The notes: generated by a model from the letters alone, not told the origin. Positions 11,627-22,759 are shown, counted from the first letter of the stretch. The stretch is DNA of 64,000 nt from Hypomesus transpacificus (GCF_021917145.1 NC_061075.1:982215-1046214); one strand, 5' to 3'. Translations and numbers: made by a program.

Positions 11627-14600
11627 ATGTTTAATATTCTACCAAAGGAGTTTCCAAACGTTCAAGGAGTTTCCAAACGTTCGCAGATTTCCACCAACCC
11701 TTACGCGATTGACGTGATTCGAGCGAAGCGGAAGGATCTGGTCTCTGGGATCTCCCACACTGAGGACCTGCTGGACCTCCTCGTCACAGAGGGAGTCGTG
11801 CCCCCCGGGAAGAGATCGGTGATCCTGTCGTCCTTCAGGACGAGCGAGGAGAGGAACTCCAGGGTCCTGGACGTGCTGGTCTCCAAGGGGGAGAGGGCAT
11901 GTCGGAAGTTCTTTCACCCATGTCTGATGCTGACGGAGCCTGACCTGTACCAGAAGATCAAAGCCTATGTGGGGTGCGTGAATGATAACTTACGTGACTC
12001 CAGGAGACAGCTGATTGGGTATCTGTTGGAGAGGGACAAGCAGGGATTGGTTAAAAATACATGCCCTGTTGTAACTCAAAGTACTTCTAAAGGAAGTAGG
12101 AAGCCTAAGGTTCAGAAAGAGGATGACGGTGCAACTCGCCAAGTGGCAAAGGGAAAGGAACAAAACACAACACTACCCAAAACAGGAAGTTTATTCAGCA
12201 CCGTTGCATTGGGGGAGCTCTCCTCATTAGAGGAGATTCTACAAGACACAGACGTCAACGCGGTCAATTCCTCCAATGAGACGCTGTTGCACGTGGCTGC
12301 AGAACACGGCCACCTGTCCATCATCGAGCTGCTCCTACACAGAGGAGCCCAGCTGGATGTCAGGGACGAAGAGGGCTACACACCCCTGCATAGAGCGGCC
12401 CTCAGGGGTCACAGCCAGGCAGTCAGGGGCCTCGTGAACGCCGGTGCCCCCATCTACGCCCTGGATAAACAGTCGAAGACCCCCCTGCATCTGTCGGTGA
12501 AAAACAAGCACTTGGGTACAGTCAAAACCCTGGTAGAGGAGGAGAGGAAACTCCCCAAGAACCAGGCCCAGGGCTCGTTCCTCCATACAGCAGCCAGGGA
12601 GGATGACTCCCGGTTGGCTGAGGTTCTCCTGCAGTGTGGGGCTGTGGTGGATGCTAGGGATAACCACAAATGGACAGCCCTGTTCCACGCGGTTAGCCGC
12701 GGCTGTGAGAAGACCGCAACCGTCCTGCTGTCAGCAGGAGCCACGGTCGACCGAGTCGTCATAGAAACAGCCCTGGAGCTCAACCGGGGCCCCATCCTCC
12801 GCCTGCTTCTGAGTATGTAGGACCGCAGCCTGGTTTACATTTAGTCATTTAGCAGATGCTCTTATCCAGAGCGACTTACAGTAAGTACAGGGACATTCCC
12901 CCCGAGGCAAGCAGGGTGAAGTGCCTTGCCCAAGGACACAATGTAATTTTTGCATGGCCGGGAATCGAACTGTCAACCTTCTCATTAATAGCCTGATTCC
13001 CTAACCGCTCAGCCATCTGACCCCCTGGTTTACCACCCTCCACATCAGAGACTTTGCAGATACCCATTTACTCTCATGGTGTGTGTGTGTGTGTGTAGAT
13101 GTGCTCACGTTTCTACGTATACCTGTTTTGAAACCCCAGCTCACGCTGCAGGGGCACTCGGTTCCGAGGCCCTTGGATCTGCACTCCTCTCGGCCGTGAA
13201 GAAGAACCAGGAGGAAGTGGTCGCCGCTCTGGTTGATTGTGGGGCGGACGTGAATGCCCGTGACCAACAGGGATACACCCCTCTGCTCCTGTCAGCCGAG
13301 CTGGGACACACGGAAGTCTTCAGGTAGCAGACCTTCACCCAGACCTCCACCCAGACCACACCTATGATGCATGTAGATGACTGGATCTGATCACAACAAT
13401 GCTTTTTAAATTTATCTTCAGAGCCCTGGCAGCCAAACATGCTCTCGTGGACGCGACACTTCCGAACCTGTGCTCAGCCCTGCACCTGGCTGCCCACAGC
13501 GGGAGTGTGCCCATAGCTCAGGATCTCCTGGAGAGGGGATTCGACCCCAACACCCCGGGGCCTAAGGCCCACACACCTCTGCATGTCGCAGCCCAGCTCA
13601 ACAGGTCATTTCTAGTGGGGTTACTGCTGAACTCTGGTGCTCAGGTAACATAGTTCCAGCTTGTCCTCTGATCGCTCATGTATTAATTTTCGTGTTTTTT
13701 GTGAAGGTAAAAAGTATGTCATGTTAATTCAAGTTATTAAACCATAAAATGTATTAAGCATTTTAGCAAGTTTAAGCAGTATGCTAATAGCAATTAGTTT
13801 AAGCAGTATGCTAATAGCAATTAGTTTAAGCAGTATGCTAATAGCAACTATAGCATAGTAAGACTAAATACTGTATATTAAGACTGTATGAAGATCATGT
13901 TGATTTCACAATAGCTGTTATGATGTATGAATTCACACCAGGTGAATGCAGTAAACCAGGACGGCCTGACAGCCCTGCACATGGCCAGCCAGCAGGGCCA
14001 GGCAGAGGCTGTGACAGAGCTCCTGAAGGGCCAGGCAGACACCGGGGCCAGGGACCGACAGGGGAGGACAGCCCTGCACTGGGCAGCTTCGACCCAGAGA
14101 GAGAGCTCCGTGGTGGGGCTTCTGCTCTCTGCGAAGGCCGACCCCAACGCCACGGACAAGGAAAAGAGGACTCCTATGCACCTGGCTGCCGCGGAGGGCA
14201 GACTGGACGCCGTGACGTCACTCCTGGCCCACAAGGCGAAGGGAGGGGCTAAGGACATGGACGGCTCCACCCCTCTGCATCAGGCAGCCGCCCACGGGCA
14301 CGCCGGCGTGGTCACGGCTCTCCTCTCGTCGCTAAAGAAGAAAGATGTGGACGAGAGGAATGCGTGGAGGAGGACCCCTCTCCACGCCGCTTCCGAGAGA
14401 GGCCACGACGGCGTTGTCGAGTTGCTACTTCGCGGCGGCGCGAAGATCAACGCTCTGGATAACAGCAAGGACACCCCCTTGCATTGCGCTTCCCGTTCTG
14501 GCCACCGGGAGGCAGTCAAGAGGCTGGTGGGCTGGGGACAGGGAGAGAGGAAGGGGAGGGCTGACCTCCAGGCCACCAATAATGTGGGGAAGACGCCACT

Positions 14601-14682
14601 AAAGGTGGCGGAAGATGGGGACACCCGCGAGCATGAAGACACCGCTACTCTGCTTAAGAAGAAGATGCTGCTCATCAAATAG
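11627..14682 (+). CDS. caiap: CARD- and ankyrin-repeat inflammasome adaptor (CAIAP)
   Basis: Four exons, join(11627..12812,13140..13323,13422..13644,13942..14682), give 777 aa. All junctions are GT-AG and keep frame (phases 1, 2, 0). Residues about 25-117 form a CARD-like helical domain (NPYAIDVIRAKRKDLV through LYQKIKAYVG). A charged linker follows. From about residue 200 to the end come some 15-16 ankyrin repeats with the TPLHxAAxxGH signature. One N-terminal CARD plus about 16 ankyrin repeats is the architecture of fish CAIAP, reported to oligomerise with ASC/caspase-1 and present from sharks to marsupials but lost in placental mammals (family knowledge). ATG 11627 was chosen for its A at -3; an in-frame ATG at 11594 has a poor context. 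Exon 2 could instead begin at 13152. A possible AATAAA at 14777-14782 is contributed by a dispersed repeat. Confidence 0.87.
12834..13025 (-). repeat. tRNA-derived SINE copy (caiap intron 1)
   Basis: Minus-strand member of the SINE family described at 968-1173. It starts 22 bp after the exon 1 donor and fills most of the 327-bp intron. Confidence 0.88.
13766..13846 (+). repeat. 27-bp triplicated repeat (caiap intron 3)
   Basis: Three near-perfect head-to-tail copies of a unit containing AAGCAGTATGCTAATAGCAA lie in the third intron, about 100 bp before exon 4. Confidence 0.9.
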
Positions 14683-14728
14683 ACCGAAGTGAATTGTTGA
14701 TCCTGTCATGAATGAGTCAGGGAATACA

Positions 14729-14990
14729 TGTTTCAAGTTTAAGTTTTGTTGTCAGGTGCACAGAACAACATACTCAAATAAAATAAAATAATAATAATAA
14801 ACATCCTAATATACAAAAAATTATGCAAAATACAATGATACACATTATACACTATTACACATAATCACCTATACTAACCTAAAACAAGACCTATACTAGC
14901 CTAAGACAAGACCTATACTAGCCTAAGACAATAAATGATTAAATGTAAGGTGTATATGGTAACAGATTAATCAGAAGCATATTGTTTAAC
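14729..14990 (+). repeat. Dispersed repeat with GTGCACAGAACAACA head
   Basis: The segment starts TCAAGTTTAAGTTTTGTTGTC and GTGCACAGAACAACA, then turns A/T-rich with ATACAAAA and ATGCAAAATACAAT motifs. A related copy lies at 46366-46580 with the same order of motifs, so this is an interspersed element of unknown class. Downstream to 15770 I see only AT-rich sequence, an A run near 15298 and a G run near 15386. Confidence 0.6.
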
Positions 14991-15774
14991 TGGCTAGTCA
15001 TGTGGTCCGATAAATACAATTATACTTTGCTTTCTTTTATGGTGAAATGAACGTAGGTGCCAAAAAATTGAATTTGAGATCTGTATCATATTTATGTATG
15101 TTCTCAAACAGACCACAAGGGGAAGGTATCACCTTGCTTTAAATTAGTCATAGCTGTTTATATTCATATTACAATTAAAAAGGAATGTTTCTACCATTAG
15201 AAGGAAGAAGCCTTATTTTAAGCGGATTTGGCAACTCATACATTAACACATTAATGAAATAACGCAGACAATTATTTGATCTTGCATTAACGCAGTAAAA
15301 AAAAAAAAAAATATATTACTTTGAAAGTCGTTGCTCACTGCAAGGCTGGATGTATGGGCAATTTGATTGCTCAGTATGATTGGGGGGAGGGGGGGGGGGG
15401 GGGGTGAACGTCATCACACTTCTCAACCAATGAAAGCATTTGGCATAAACCCTAGAGTTTTGAGGGCCCTAAACAAAAATTGTGTAGGGGGCCCTTTGAT
15501 AGGCAAAAAAATTAAATTACAAAATGTCCAATGCGGGGCCTTAAACTAATATTTACTTTGTTTATTGGGTCGTGCTGTAAGAAGGAAGAGTGTCACAACT
15601 GTTGTGCCTTCACAATGTTAGTGCTTTTCTCCAGTCTTTCAGACAAGTGTGACAGTAACCAGTCACTGGTAATAAAAGTAAGATAAATGAGTCATCCTGT
15701 TGATATATGTAAACTTCCCTAACGGCTTTAATAAAAGAGGATGGTATCTCTACTCCTCATCCTAAGGCAGTATA

Positions 15775-15979
15775 GTCAGGTGGCTGAGCGGTTAAGGAGT
15801 CGGGCTAGTAATCTGAAGGTTGCCAGTTCGATTCACGGCCGTGTCAAATGACGCTGTGTCCTTGGGCAAGGCACTTCACCCTACTTGCCTCAGGGGAATG
15901 TCCCTGTACTTACTGTAAGTCGCTCTGGATAAGAGCATCTGCTAAATGTAAATGACTAAATGTAAATGACTAAATGTAT
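15775..15979 (+). repeat. tRNA-derived SINE copy, sense orientation
   Basis: The best copy for reading the family 5' to 3'. The A-box-like GGTGGCTGAGCGGTTAAGG begins at about 15779 and the B-box-like GGTTGCCAGTTCGATTC lies about 15819-15835. The body CCTTGGGCAAGGCACTTCACC follows, then the tail with CGCTCTGGATAAGAGCATC. The 3' end is a short direct repeat of AAATGACTAAATGT. The head most resembles a Ser/Leu-type tRNA. Confidence 0.88.
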
Positions 15980-16131
15980 AGGAAGATAAAAAAAGTCAGT
16001 ACTTTTATAGCTACCAAATTTGCACCTCTTCTTGGAGAGAGAATTCAAATGTGTCTGCCTATCGTTACCATGTGATATCCTATCCTTCATTGTTCTACCA
16101 TGTGCTGGGCTGTCCTTCATTGTTCTGTACT

Positions 16132-16139
16132 ATATTTAA
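16132..16139 (+). promoter_or_regulatory. TATA-like box of the candidate peptide gene
   Basis: TATATTTA lies about 30 bp upstream of a possible leader exon that ends TTCTG before GTAAGC near 16180. This gives the downstream small gene a plausible TATA promoter and a non-coding first exon. It is inferred from spacing only. Confidence 0.35.
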
Positions 16140-16592
16140 GGGTCGGCCTTCTTCTGTCTGAGAGGGATTCAGGTGTTTCTGGTAAGCAGGTGAGAGTTAT
16201 ATGTATACCGTTTCATTGTTTGGGACTCCGAAGGTCGCAGGTGTTTTCAGACATTCATACTTCAAAATATAATATTTTACAAAGTCTCCGCATGACTAAT
16301 ATAACTCATGTTCTGTGTCAAATGTTCTAGAATTCATACTTAAAACTGTAGATTGTCTCCAGCAGACAGGAACTCAGGTGAATATATTTGAGTAGTTTTT
16401 TTTAATGTTGAGTTTAGTTGTATATTTTTCCACTGTATACCAACACCATTTTATACTCCAGCTGTGATGTGGCAATCCAGTGAAAACACATTATATTGCT
16501 AAGGCATGTGAAATGATTCTAACATTTTGAGATCCACTGTTTGCAATAACCCCTTTGAGACCTGATTCATGTGCTATTTCCCAGTTGGAGAA

Positions 16593-17752
16593 ATGAGAAG
16601 TCTGCTGTTGGTAGTGGTCCTGGTCCTGGTCCTGGTCATCACAGTCACAGCTGAGGAGGTCAGTGGCTTTTAGGTTTTATAGTTTAATTAAAGGTTTATG
16701 TAGGTTTTATACACAAGGGGTCATTGTGGATGAGGTGAGTAGGAATACCTAAATATTGTGTTTGTTTTTATAGCATGTAACAAAATCCATGCTATAACAC
16801 GTTAAATTACTTTCACTATAATTAGGCAAGCATTACTGGGTGGTTTACAATACAAATTGTTCAACAATTTTTTTTTACAGTTTTTTACAGTCGCTGGGAC
16901 ACATTTCTCAATACTTAGGTCACTTTTTCCCTTGTCCTGGTACTTGTCTTCCTCTCCCTTGTCCTGGTACTTGTCTTCTTCTCCCTCGTGCAGGCATTAC
17001 TGTATTCTTACTTTCTTGTGTTGCTCTATATTGTTCTTTTTCCACACCAGATCAGCCTTAAGAGGTCCTCTTTACTGTCTATACCATATGGTCATGCAAT
17101 TGAAAGAACCTCAACACCTGAGTGTTTAGTTGGGAATCACCTGTGATGTACAGTATTTGCATAACTTCAGCTGTTTCTCAGTAGCAATGGAATAAAATAC
17201 AGGGGATATATTTGTCTTGCAATTCACAATACAAACAACTGTTCACTTTGACTCTAGCCAATAATTTAGGTTTTGAACATGATTTTGTGTCAAAGCAACA
17301 AGAAATGTGTTAATTGTACAGCCTACACAGACGGATGTTGTGCTAAATGTGTTAAGAGTTTAGGAAACATGTTAAAGGTATTGAGAAAACTGTTGTAGCA
17401 ATTGTAAAAAACGGTAAAGTGTTACAGTATCATGGATCTGAAATGAAAATAGTGATAGTCAGTTCACCAACCGTTTTTGTATTTGATTTGATGTGGGAAA
17501 CTTATCAAGCAGATTACTAGAACAGGCTACTTCTGTACCTCCTTAACTTGAGCCATTAACTGTGGGTGTTCAAGAGGCCGCGATGAATTGTTTAAATTGT
17601 TAAATCACTAATTTCAGTTATGTTCACAGCCTGATACCCTGACCAGAGTAAAAAGAGGTCGATTGCCGAACAAAAAAAAAACAGGTGAAAAAAGCATACC
17701 AATCAGTAAAATACTACCACCAGGCCACCAAGGTATGACTGCCAAGGTATGA
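16593..17752 (+). CDS. Candidate small secreted cationic peptide precursor
   Basis: Proposed exons join(16593..16658,17618..17752) give 66 aa; a second in-frame acceptor at 17630 would give 62 aa. The first exon follows a TTTCCCAG acceptor and encodes a strong signal peptide (MRSLLLVVVLVLVLV..TA) ending at a GTCAGT donor in phase 0. The second encodes a basic segment: a VKR dibasic site, GRLPNKKKTGEK, then ISKILPPGHQG. AATAAA sits at 17915-17920. A 14-bp tandem duplication (AAGGTATGACTGCC, twice) at 17730-17757 creates the present stop. With one copy the frame would continue 17 more codons into another basic stretch. I do not recognise the family. A hormone, antimicrobial peptide or small matrix protein are all possible. 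The gene could also be a decayed pseudogene. Confidence 0.4.
16865..17418. mobile_element. MITE-like element with imperfect terminal inverted repeats
   Basis: The left end reads TTTTTTACAGTCGCTGGGAC and the right end, reverse-complemented, reads TTTTTTACAATTGCTACAAC. Both continue to a TTTCTCAATAC motif about 25-30 bases in. This gives inverted ends of roughly 30 bp around about 550 bp without coding capacity, which fits a non-autonomous DNA transposon. It lies in the intron of the candidate peptide gene. The flanking duplication is unclear. Confidence 0.6.
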
Positions 17753-18445
17753 CTGCCACCAGGCACGTCATACCGAAGAAAAGGCCTTATTGGGGATGAC
17801 AGTGGGTCCACCGCCATTACCAAATTCCCACCGGGAGTGACAATGGATGATTGGATGAAAGGCCAATGATGTAGGCCTATTTAAGGCATGCCCTGCAAAC
17901 CTTTAACCTAAATGAATAAACATGAATATAAATGTGAGAAATGTTTGTCCTTTTTGGTGTCTGTAAGGCTTGGTTAGTATGCTGTCAAACAGTGAAATAA
18001 ACACAAACAAACTAGCCCTCAGAGACGTTACTGCAGAGACAAATAAGGGACGGAGCACTCAGAGAATCCTGAACAGAACTTCATGGGAGAAGTCCATAAA
18101 GCCAAATATGGCGGTTGCATGCACACATCCCGCCCCTACCTCCAATAGTTGTAGAGACATGCTGTAGGCTATTACCATTTGATATAACACTTGATTGGAA
18201 TCAATTACATCCACATTGGCAATGCCTCTACTGACTGCATTTATGTGCAGTTCAATCGGGGATTAAAACCTCAAGTTCTCATGAAGCAAATTAAAGGAAA
18301 TCAATCGATTTTTTTACAAAATATATTTTTTAATTCAGCTGTCAAGGGCAGTTAGAGCGCAAAAACTACGTCACATGTCACGTGACGTTTACCTTCTCAA
18401 ACTCAAATAGGAAGTGGGTTTCCCCGTGCTGTGGTTGCATGTCCG

Positions 18446-20579
18446 ATGGCGAGGAATGAAGAAAAACAGCAAGGAAAATTGAACAGATTATGGCTTCAGA
18501 AGGAAAGAGAGGGCAAGTGTTAGTTCACATATTTACGATACATTACAAGTGAAACTAGCTAGCTAACCGAGCTAGCTTGTTTGTAAGCTATACTATTCCC
18601 CATCGATGTTCAGATTTACGCAGATCCATATTCTAAAGGAATTTTGCTAATGCATTTTGTCATGTTTCTGAACAGAGGGTCGAATAAAAGATATCCATGA
18701 ACGTAGACCCAAACTTGTAAGTTGTATTTGCTACGAGCAATTCAGCAAGCACGTTCAGCCTCTCCAGAAGTGACTTTCTGTTTGACGTTGCATTAACCCG
18801 ATCATACTTTTTCACAGGCAACCCTTAACTCCGCCTCTGCAGTGAAGAAGTGGATCCCTAGCATCAAAAGAGAGATCGAGTACTATCTCCAGGTAGTTAT
18901 CCAAGTCAGGAGTTAGCATGTCTAAAGGGTCAATAAGGCCCTTTTTGATGGGGAGAGTTTGCATCTAAAGTGTCTGACAATGGGACCTCTACATTGATTT
19001 TGTCTTGTTGATCATGAATTGGGAGGAGGGTTATACTGTGCTATAGAATAAGGTTTGAATTAGAATGGTACTGGGTACCTGCAACATTTTCAAAGTGGGG
19101 ACGTGACTGAAAAACGTTTCTGACCCGTCCAAACAGCAGTCACAGCTATCTCACTACCCTGAGAGAAAGATAGCAGAGTTTCAGTTCTGCATCGAGGGTC
19201 TGGAGAAGGAGTACAAACGCTTTCTGTCGAAGCTGCGAGCCCTAGACCCTTCCTGCAAACACCAGCCCTGGACTCCACGGGCATACGCTAAGAAGAGGGA
19301 AGACCCCCTCCGCTCTGTCGGCTACGGTCAGTCGGCAAATAGTTTAGCTCTGTGGTGCTCTACTGCCCTTAGTCATGGCATTGCAGTGATGATGTCACCG
19401 TCTTCAGATATGAAGGTAGTAAGTTTCAGTTTCTTCATAGTAGTTTCTACATATAGCCTCTTAATGGGTTACATTTACATTTAGTTATTTAGCAGACGCT
19501 TTTATCCAAAGCTAAAGGTGCATAGACAACCAGATAACCCCAAACACAATGTGGGTAGCCAAAACATGAAGCAGACATTGTGAAAAGCAAATAAGAGCCA
19601 ATGGGTAGAACCAGAAGAGCATGGAATTAAACGAGTTACAATTAACGACATGATCCACGAAAGTGCTAGAGTGTACCTGGAGCAAAGCAAGCAACAATAA
19701 TATAATTCACAGTGAGTACAAGTAGCTAAATCAGTTACAACTAACCAACAAGTGCAACAAGTTCCTCAATACGTGTCATTGAGTTCCTGGAGGAAATAAA
19801 CTAACATCTGATAACATCTGGGTTATGAGGTCAGCTGTAGTGGAGCGATTGCTTCTTATGAAATGATGTCATGTGATTCCCCCGTAGCTAAGAAACCACG
19901 CTGTGTGCCGCTGGATTCAGGTCACGGGAGCACACCACGGGCGGAAGGAGACTGCGAAGGGGCTCACGACAGGACAGGAAGTGACAACACTTTAGCCCAC
20001 GAGAAAGAGGATCGCCAATCAGAGTCCCGCTACTCTGTAGTCGCTGCCAGCGCCGACCCCAGCCCCCTAGCATCAGAGTCAGGCCATGCCGACCAGGACC
20101 AGCCCCTCTCCTTCGACCGGACCCGACTGGCAGTGGCTCTAGCTGGGTGTCGAGGCCCGGTGGAGCTTGGTTCCTCCCAGACGCCCAGCATAGCCAGGGT
20201 GCTGCTCTCAGGCCTGCCTAACCTCCACAGCTCCCCCCTGGGCCGGGCCATCGCCCAGGCCAGAGGGCCTGGCTCCCCCGGGCGAGCAGGGGAACGGGGT
20301 GGGAGGAGGGGAGGGGGGCGAGGCTCAGTGATGGACTGTGTCTCTGCGGGGGAGGGGAGGACAAGGAGGAATGCTGTGGAGACGGAGGACAGGATGGGAC
20401 ATGTCCTGGGGCTAGATGTGGAGACAGGGGACAGGACAGGACATGTTCTGGGGCTAGATGTGGAGACAGGGGACAGGACAGGACATGTCCTGGGACTCGA
20501 TGTGGAGACAGGGGACAGTATGGGACATGTCCTGGGGCTAGCCTGCTACTCGTCCTCAGATGAGGAATCTGCAACGTGA
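18446..20579 (+). CDS. Conserved unrecognised protein, MARNEEK N-terminus
   Basis: Five exons, join(18446..18512,18676..18716,18818..18892,19137..19326,19888..20579), keep frame throughout and give 354 aa. Intron 1 uses a GC donor (GCAAGT); a GT alternative does not keep the frame. Exons 1-4 encode a dense charged, probably helical region of ~124 aa (LNRLWLQKEREEG, KKWIPSIKREIEYYLQQSQL, HYPERKIAEFQ, LEKEYKRFLSKLRALDP) with the look of a conserved nuclear coiled-coil protein. Exon 5 is low-complexity (Ser, Pro, Gly, Arg) and holds about four 14-residue repeats (VETGDRTGHVLGLD) before an acidic end (YSSSDEESAT). I do not recognise the family. The start resembles only loosely the N-terminus of splicing factor ISY1. 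Exon 4 begins with CAGCAG, allowing a one-residue NAGNAG choice. AATAAA lies at 20718-20723. Gene structure is well supported; function is unknown. Confidence 0.8.
19469..19513 (-). repeat. SINE tail fragment (intron 4 of the unrecognised gene)
   Basis: Only the LINE-like tail of the SINE family remains (TTTAGTTATTTAGCAGACGC and TTTTATCCAAAGC). The tRNA-like head is missing. Confidence 0.65.
20375..20540 (+). repeat. 42-bp coding minisatellite
   Basis: Four head-to-tail copies of a 42-bp unit lie in frame in exon 5 of the preceding gene, each adding 14 residues ending GHVLGLD. Copies 2 and 3 encode identical protein, suggesting recent expansion. Confidence 0.9.
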
Positions 20580-22200
20580 CAAGCAAGGAGACGTTTACTT
20601 AAAATAGGAATCAGGTGATTTGTGTGAATATACAAGCGGTTTATATATATATAAAGAAATATGTGTGTGTGTGTGTATATATATCCGTAAATGCATGAAG
20701 ATAAAATGTATGACGTCAATAAAAATTACGAGATGGATTTTTCCATCCACAAAAATATATATATATTTAAAAAATCCTTCTTGTCATTTATTGACATTGA
20801 TTTCATCTTTGCATATTTACGGATTTTAGTATGGAGGAAAGGTGTTCACCGGCTCTTCCCTGATGCTCTAGGTATGATGTGAAGTGGGACAAGGAAACTG
20901 GTGAGCTGTTCTACTGCCTGCAGTGGAGGGGGGGAGTGATTCATCTGTCAATCGACTGCTGTGTTATCAGTCATCACCATGACCACATGCTCAGTAGTTA
21001 CATCAGATGCTGCTGAAAGCAGATTTGCTGACTCAGTTACCCGAACACTCGTTTGAATGCAGGCAACCACACAGCCCACAGCCCCTCAACACCACCTCGT
21101 CCCCAGCTGCTCCACTGTCGTGCTTTAAATGCAACACTTCTTGGAAGCAGGGTTGCATCTGGGGTAGTAGAGTGAACTGATGTGTTGCCCTCTAGTCCAA
21201 AGACACAGTTTCCCACGACACTGTGTGAACCTCCTCTACCTAAGGGCCTGGGTTTTCTGGGACGTGGGAGGGATTCAGATACATGATAGCCAGGACTGGA
21301 AGGGTGGGGCAGGGGTGAACTTCCAGATACACGAGGCCCTGGACTGGAGGGGTGGACAGAACAGGGCTGCTTCCATTGACAGGACATGCGCAAATACAAG
21401 GGGTGTTTGCGGTCATGCAGTTCAACTTTGATGTACTGTAGATTTTAAACCAATGCAGGAATTTTGAATAATGTTCTTAATACTTTCTTGATATGGCACT
21501 CCAAAATCCAAAAGAATAAACATCCATGTGTACTGCAGATGATTATCCATCAAATCAGACCAGTGTTTTCTTGTGATGTATTTAGCAGACAAGAGCATTC
21601 ACACACAGCAAGTCTTTTGCCAATTTTCATCCATGTCTGTTACCTTTTAGTGACCTTTATTGTGAAGTTGTGTGCATTTACAGAGAAAGACTGTTTACAG
21701 ACTACACATTCAAGTTGTTTATGAACTACTGAATAGTTCCAGTCGAAAATGAGAGATTTTTTTATTATCCACCTAGGTGATCATCTAATAATGGATCAAT
21801 TCAAATGATTAGGAAGTATACATATGGACTTCCTCATGTATAGAGAGAATAAAAAAATAAGATAAAATAAAAAAAAGAAAGCAGAACTATGTGCAGCTGA
21901 ACACGTACATTGTTGATTTCCAAGTTTATATCACAACTGCCATCTTGTTCTCTACCCGTGTCAGTCAGCTTTACGTGAGGACCCTGTGTGGTTGAGATGG
22001 AGAGAGGGAGAACAGACAAGACAAGATGACTGTGCTGTGGTGCTTGCAGATAGACGAAATGGCCACACTGATGGAAATAATTAATTGTATGGAAGGGAGA
22101 TGCGTTCTAGTAAGCAGAAAATGACAGCTTTCAAAGGAGGAAAAGGTCGACCCTTTCGCCCACACGTCTCTATCTCTTTCTGTCTTGCTCTCCTCTGTCT
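20580..22200. other. Spacer downstream of the unrecognised gene
   Basis: After the polyadenylation signal the sequence is AT-rich with TA/TG microsatellites at 20641-20685 and 20750-20770. No gene was recognised. Around 21180-21430 the composition is more GC-balanced, but no protein family is evident in either direction. Confidence 0.55.
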
Positions 22201-22204
22201 TTGC

Positions 22205-22745
22205 ATTGCCTCTCTGCCCGCCCCCCTTCTCTATATCTCCTCTCTCCTCCCCCTTCTCTCCCCTCTCCTCTCCCTTCTCTCCCCTCTCCTCTCTCCTCCC
22301 CCTTCTCTCCCCTCTCCTCTCTCCTCCCCCTTCTCTATCTCTCCCCACTTCTCTCCTCCCCCTTCTCTCCCCTCTCCTCCCCCTTCTCTCCCCTCTCCTC
22401 TCTCCTCCCCCTTCTCTTTCTCTCCCCACTTCTCTCCTCCCCCTTCTCTCCCCTCTCCTCTCTCCTCCCCCTTCTCTCCCCTCTCCTCCCCCTTCTCTCC
22501 CCTCTCCTCTCTCCTCCCCCTTCTCTCTCTCTCCCCACTTGTCTCCTCCCCCTTCTCTCCCCTCTCCTCTCTCTCCCCTCTCCCCTCTCCTCCCCCTTCT
22601 CTCCCCTCTCCTCCCCCTTCTCTCCCCTCTCCCCTCTCCTCCCCCTTCTCTCCCCTCTCCTCCCCCTTCTCTCCCCTCTCCTCCCCCTTCTCTCCCCTCT
22701 CCTCCCCCTTCTCTCCCCTCTCCTCCCCCTTCTCTCTCTCTACCC
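22205..22745 (+). repeat. 540-bp polypyrimidine tract
   Basis: An almost pure C/T tract is built from variants of CTCCCCCTTCTCTCCCCTCTC. Because it lacks A and G, every plus-strand frame stays open, giving false open frames rich in Leu, Pro and Ser. Such tracts can form triplex (H-DNA) in vitro. It lies about 1.3 kb upstream of faslg. Confidence 0.95.
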
Positions 22746-22759
22746 CAACATGCCCTTAG

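Noticed and set aside
15775-15850. A possible functional tRNA-Leu/Ser gene
   Set aside because: A-box and B-box-like words are present, but the acceptor stem does not pair, and the same head occurs in many SINE copies.
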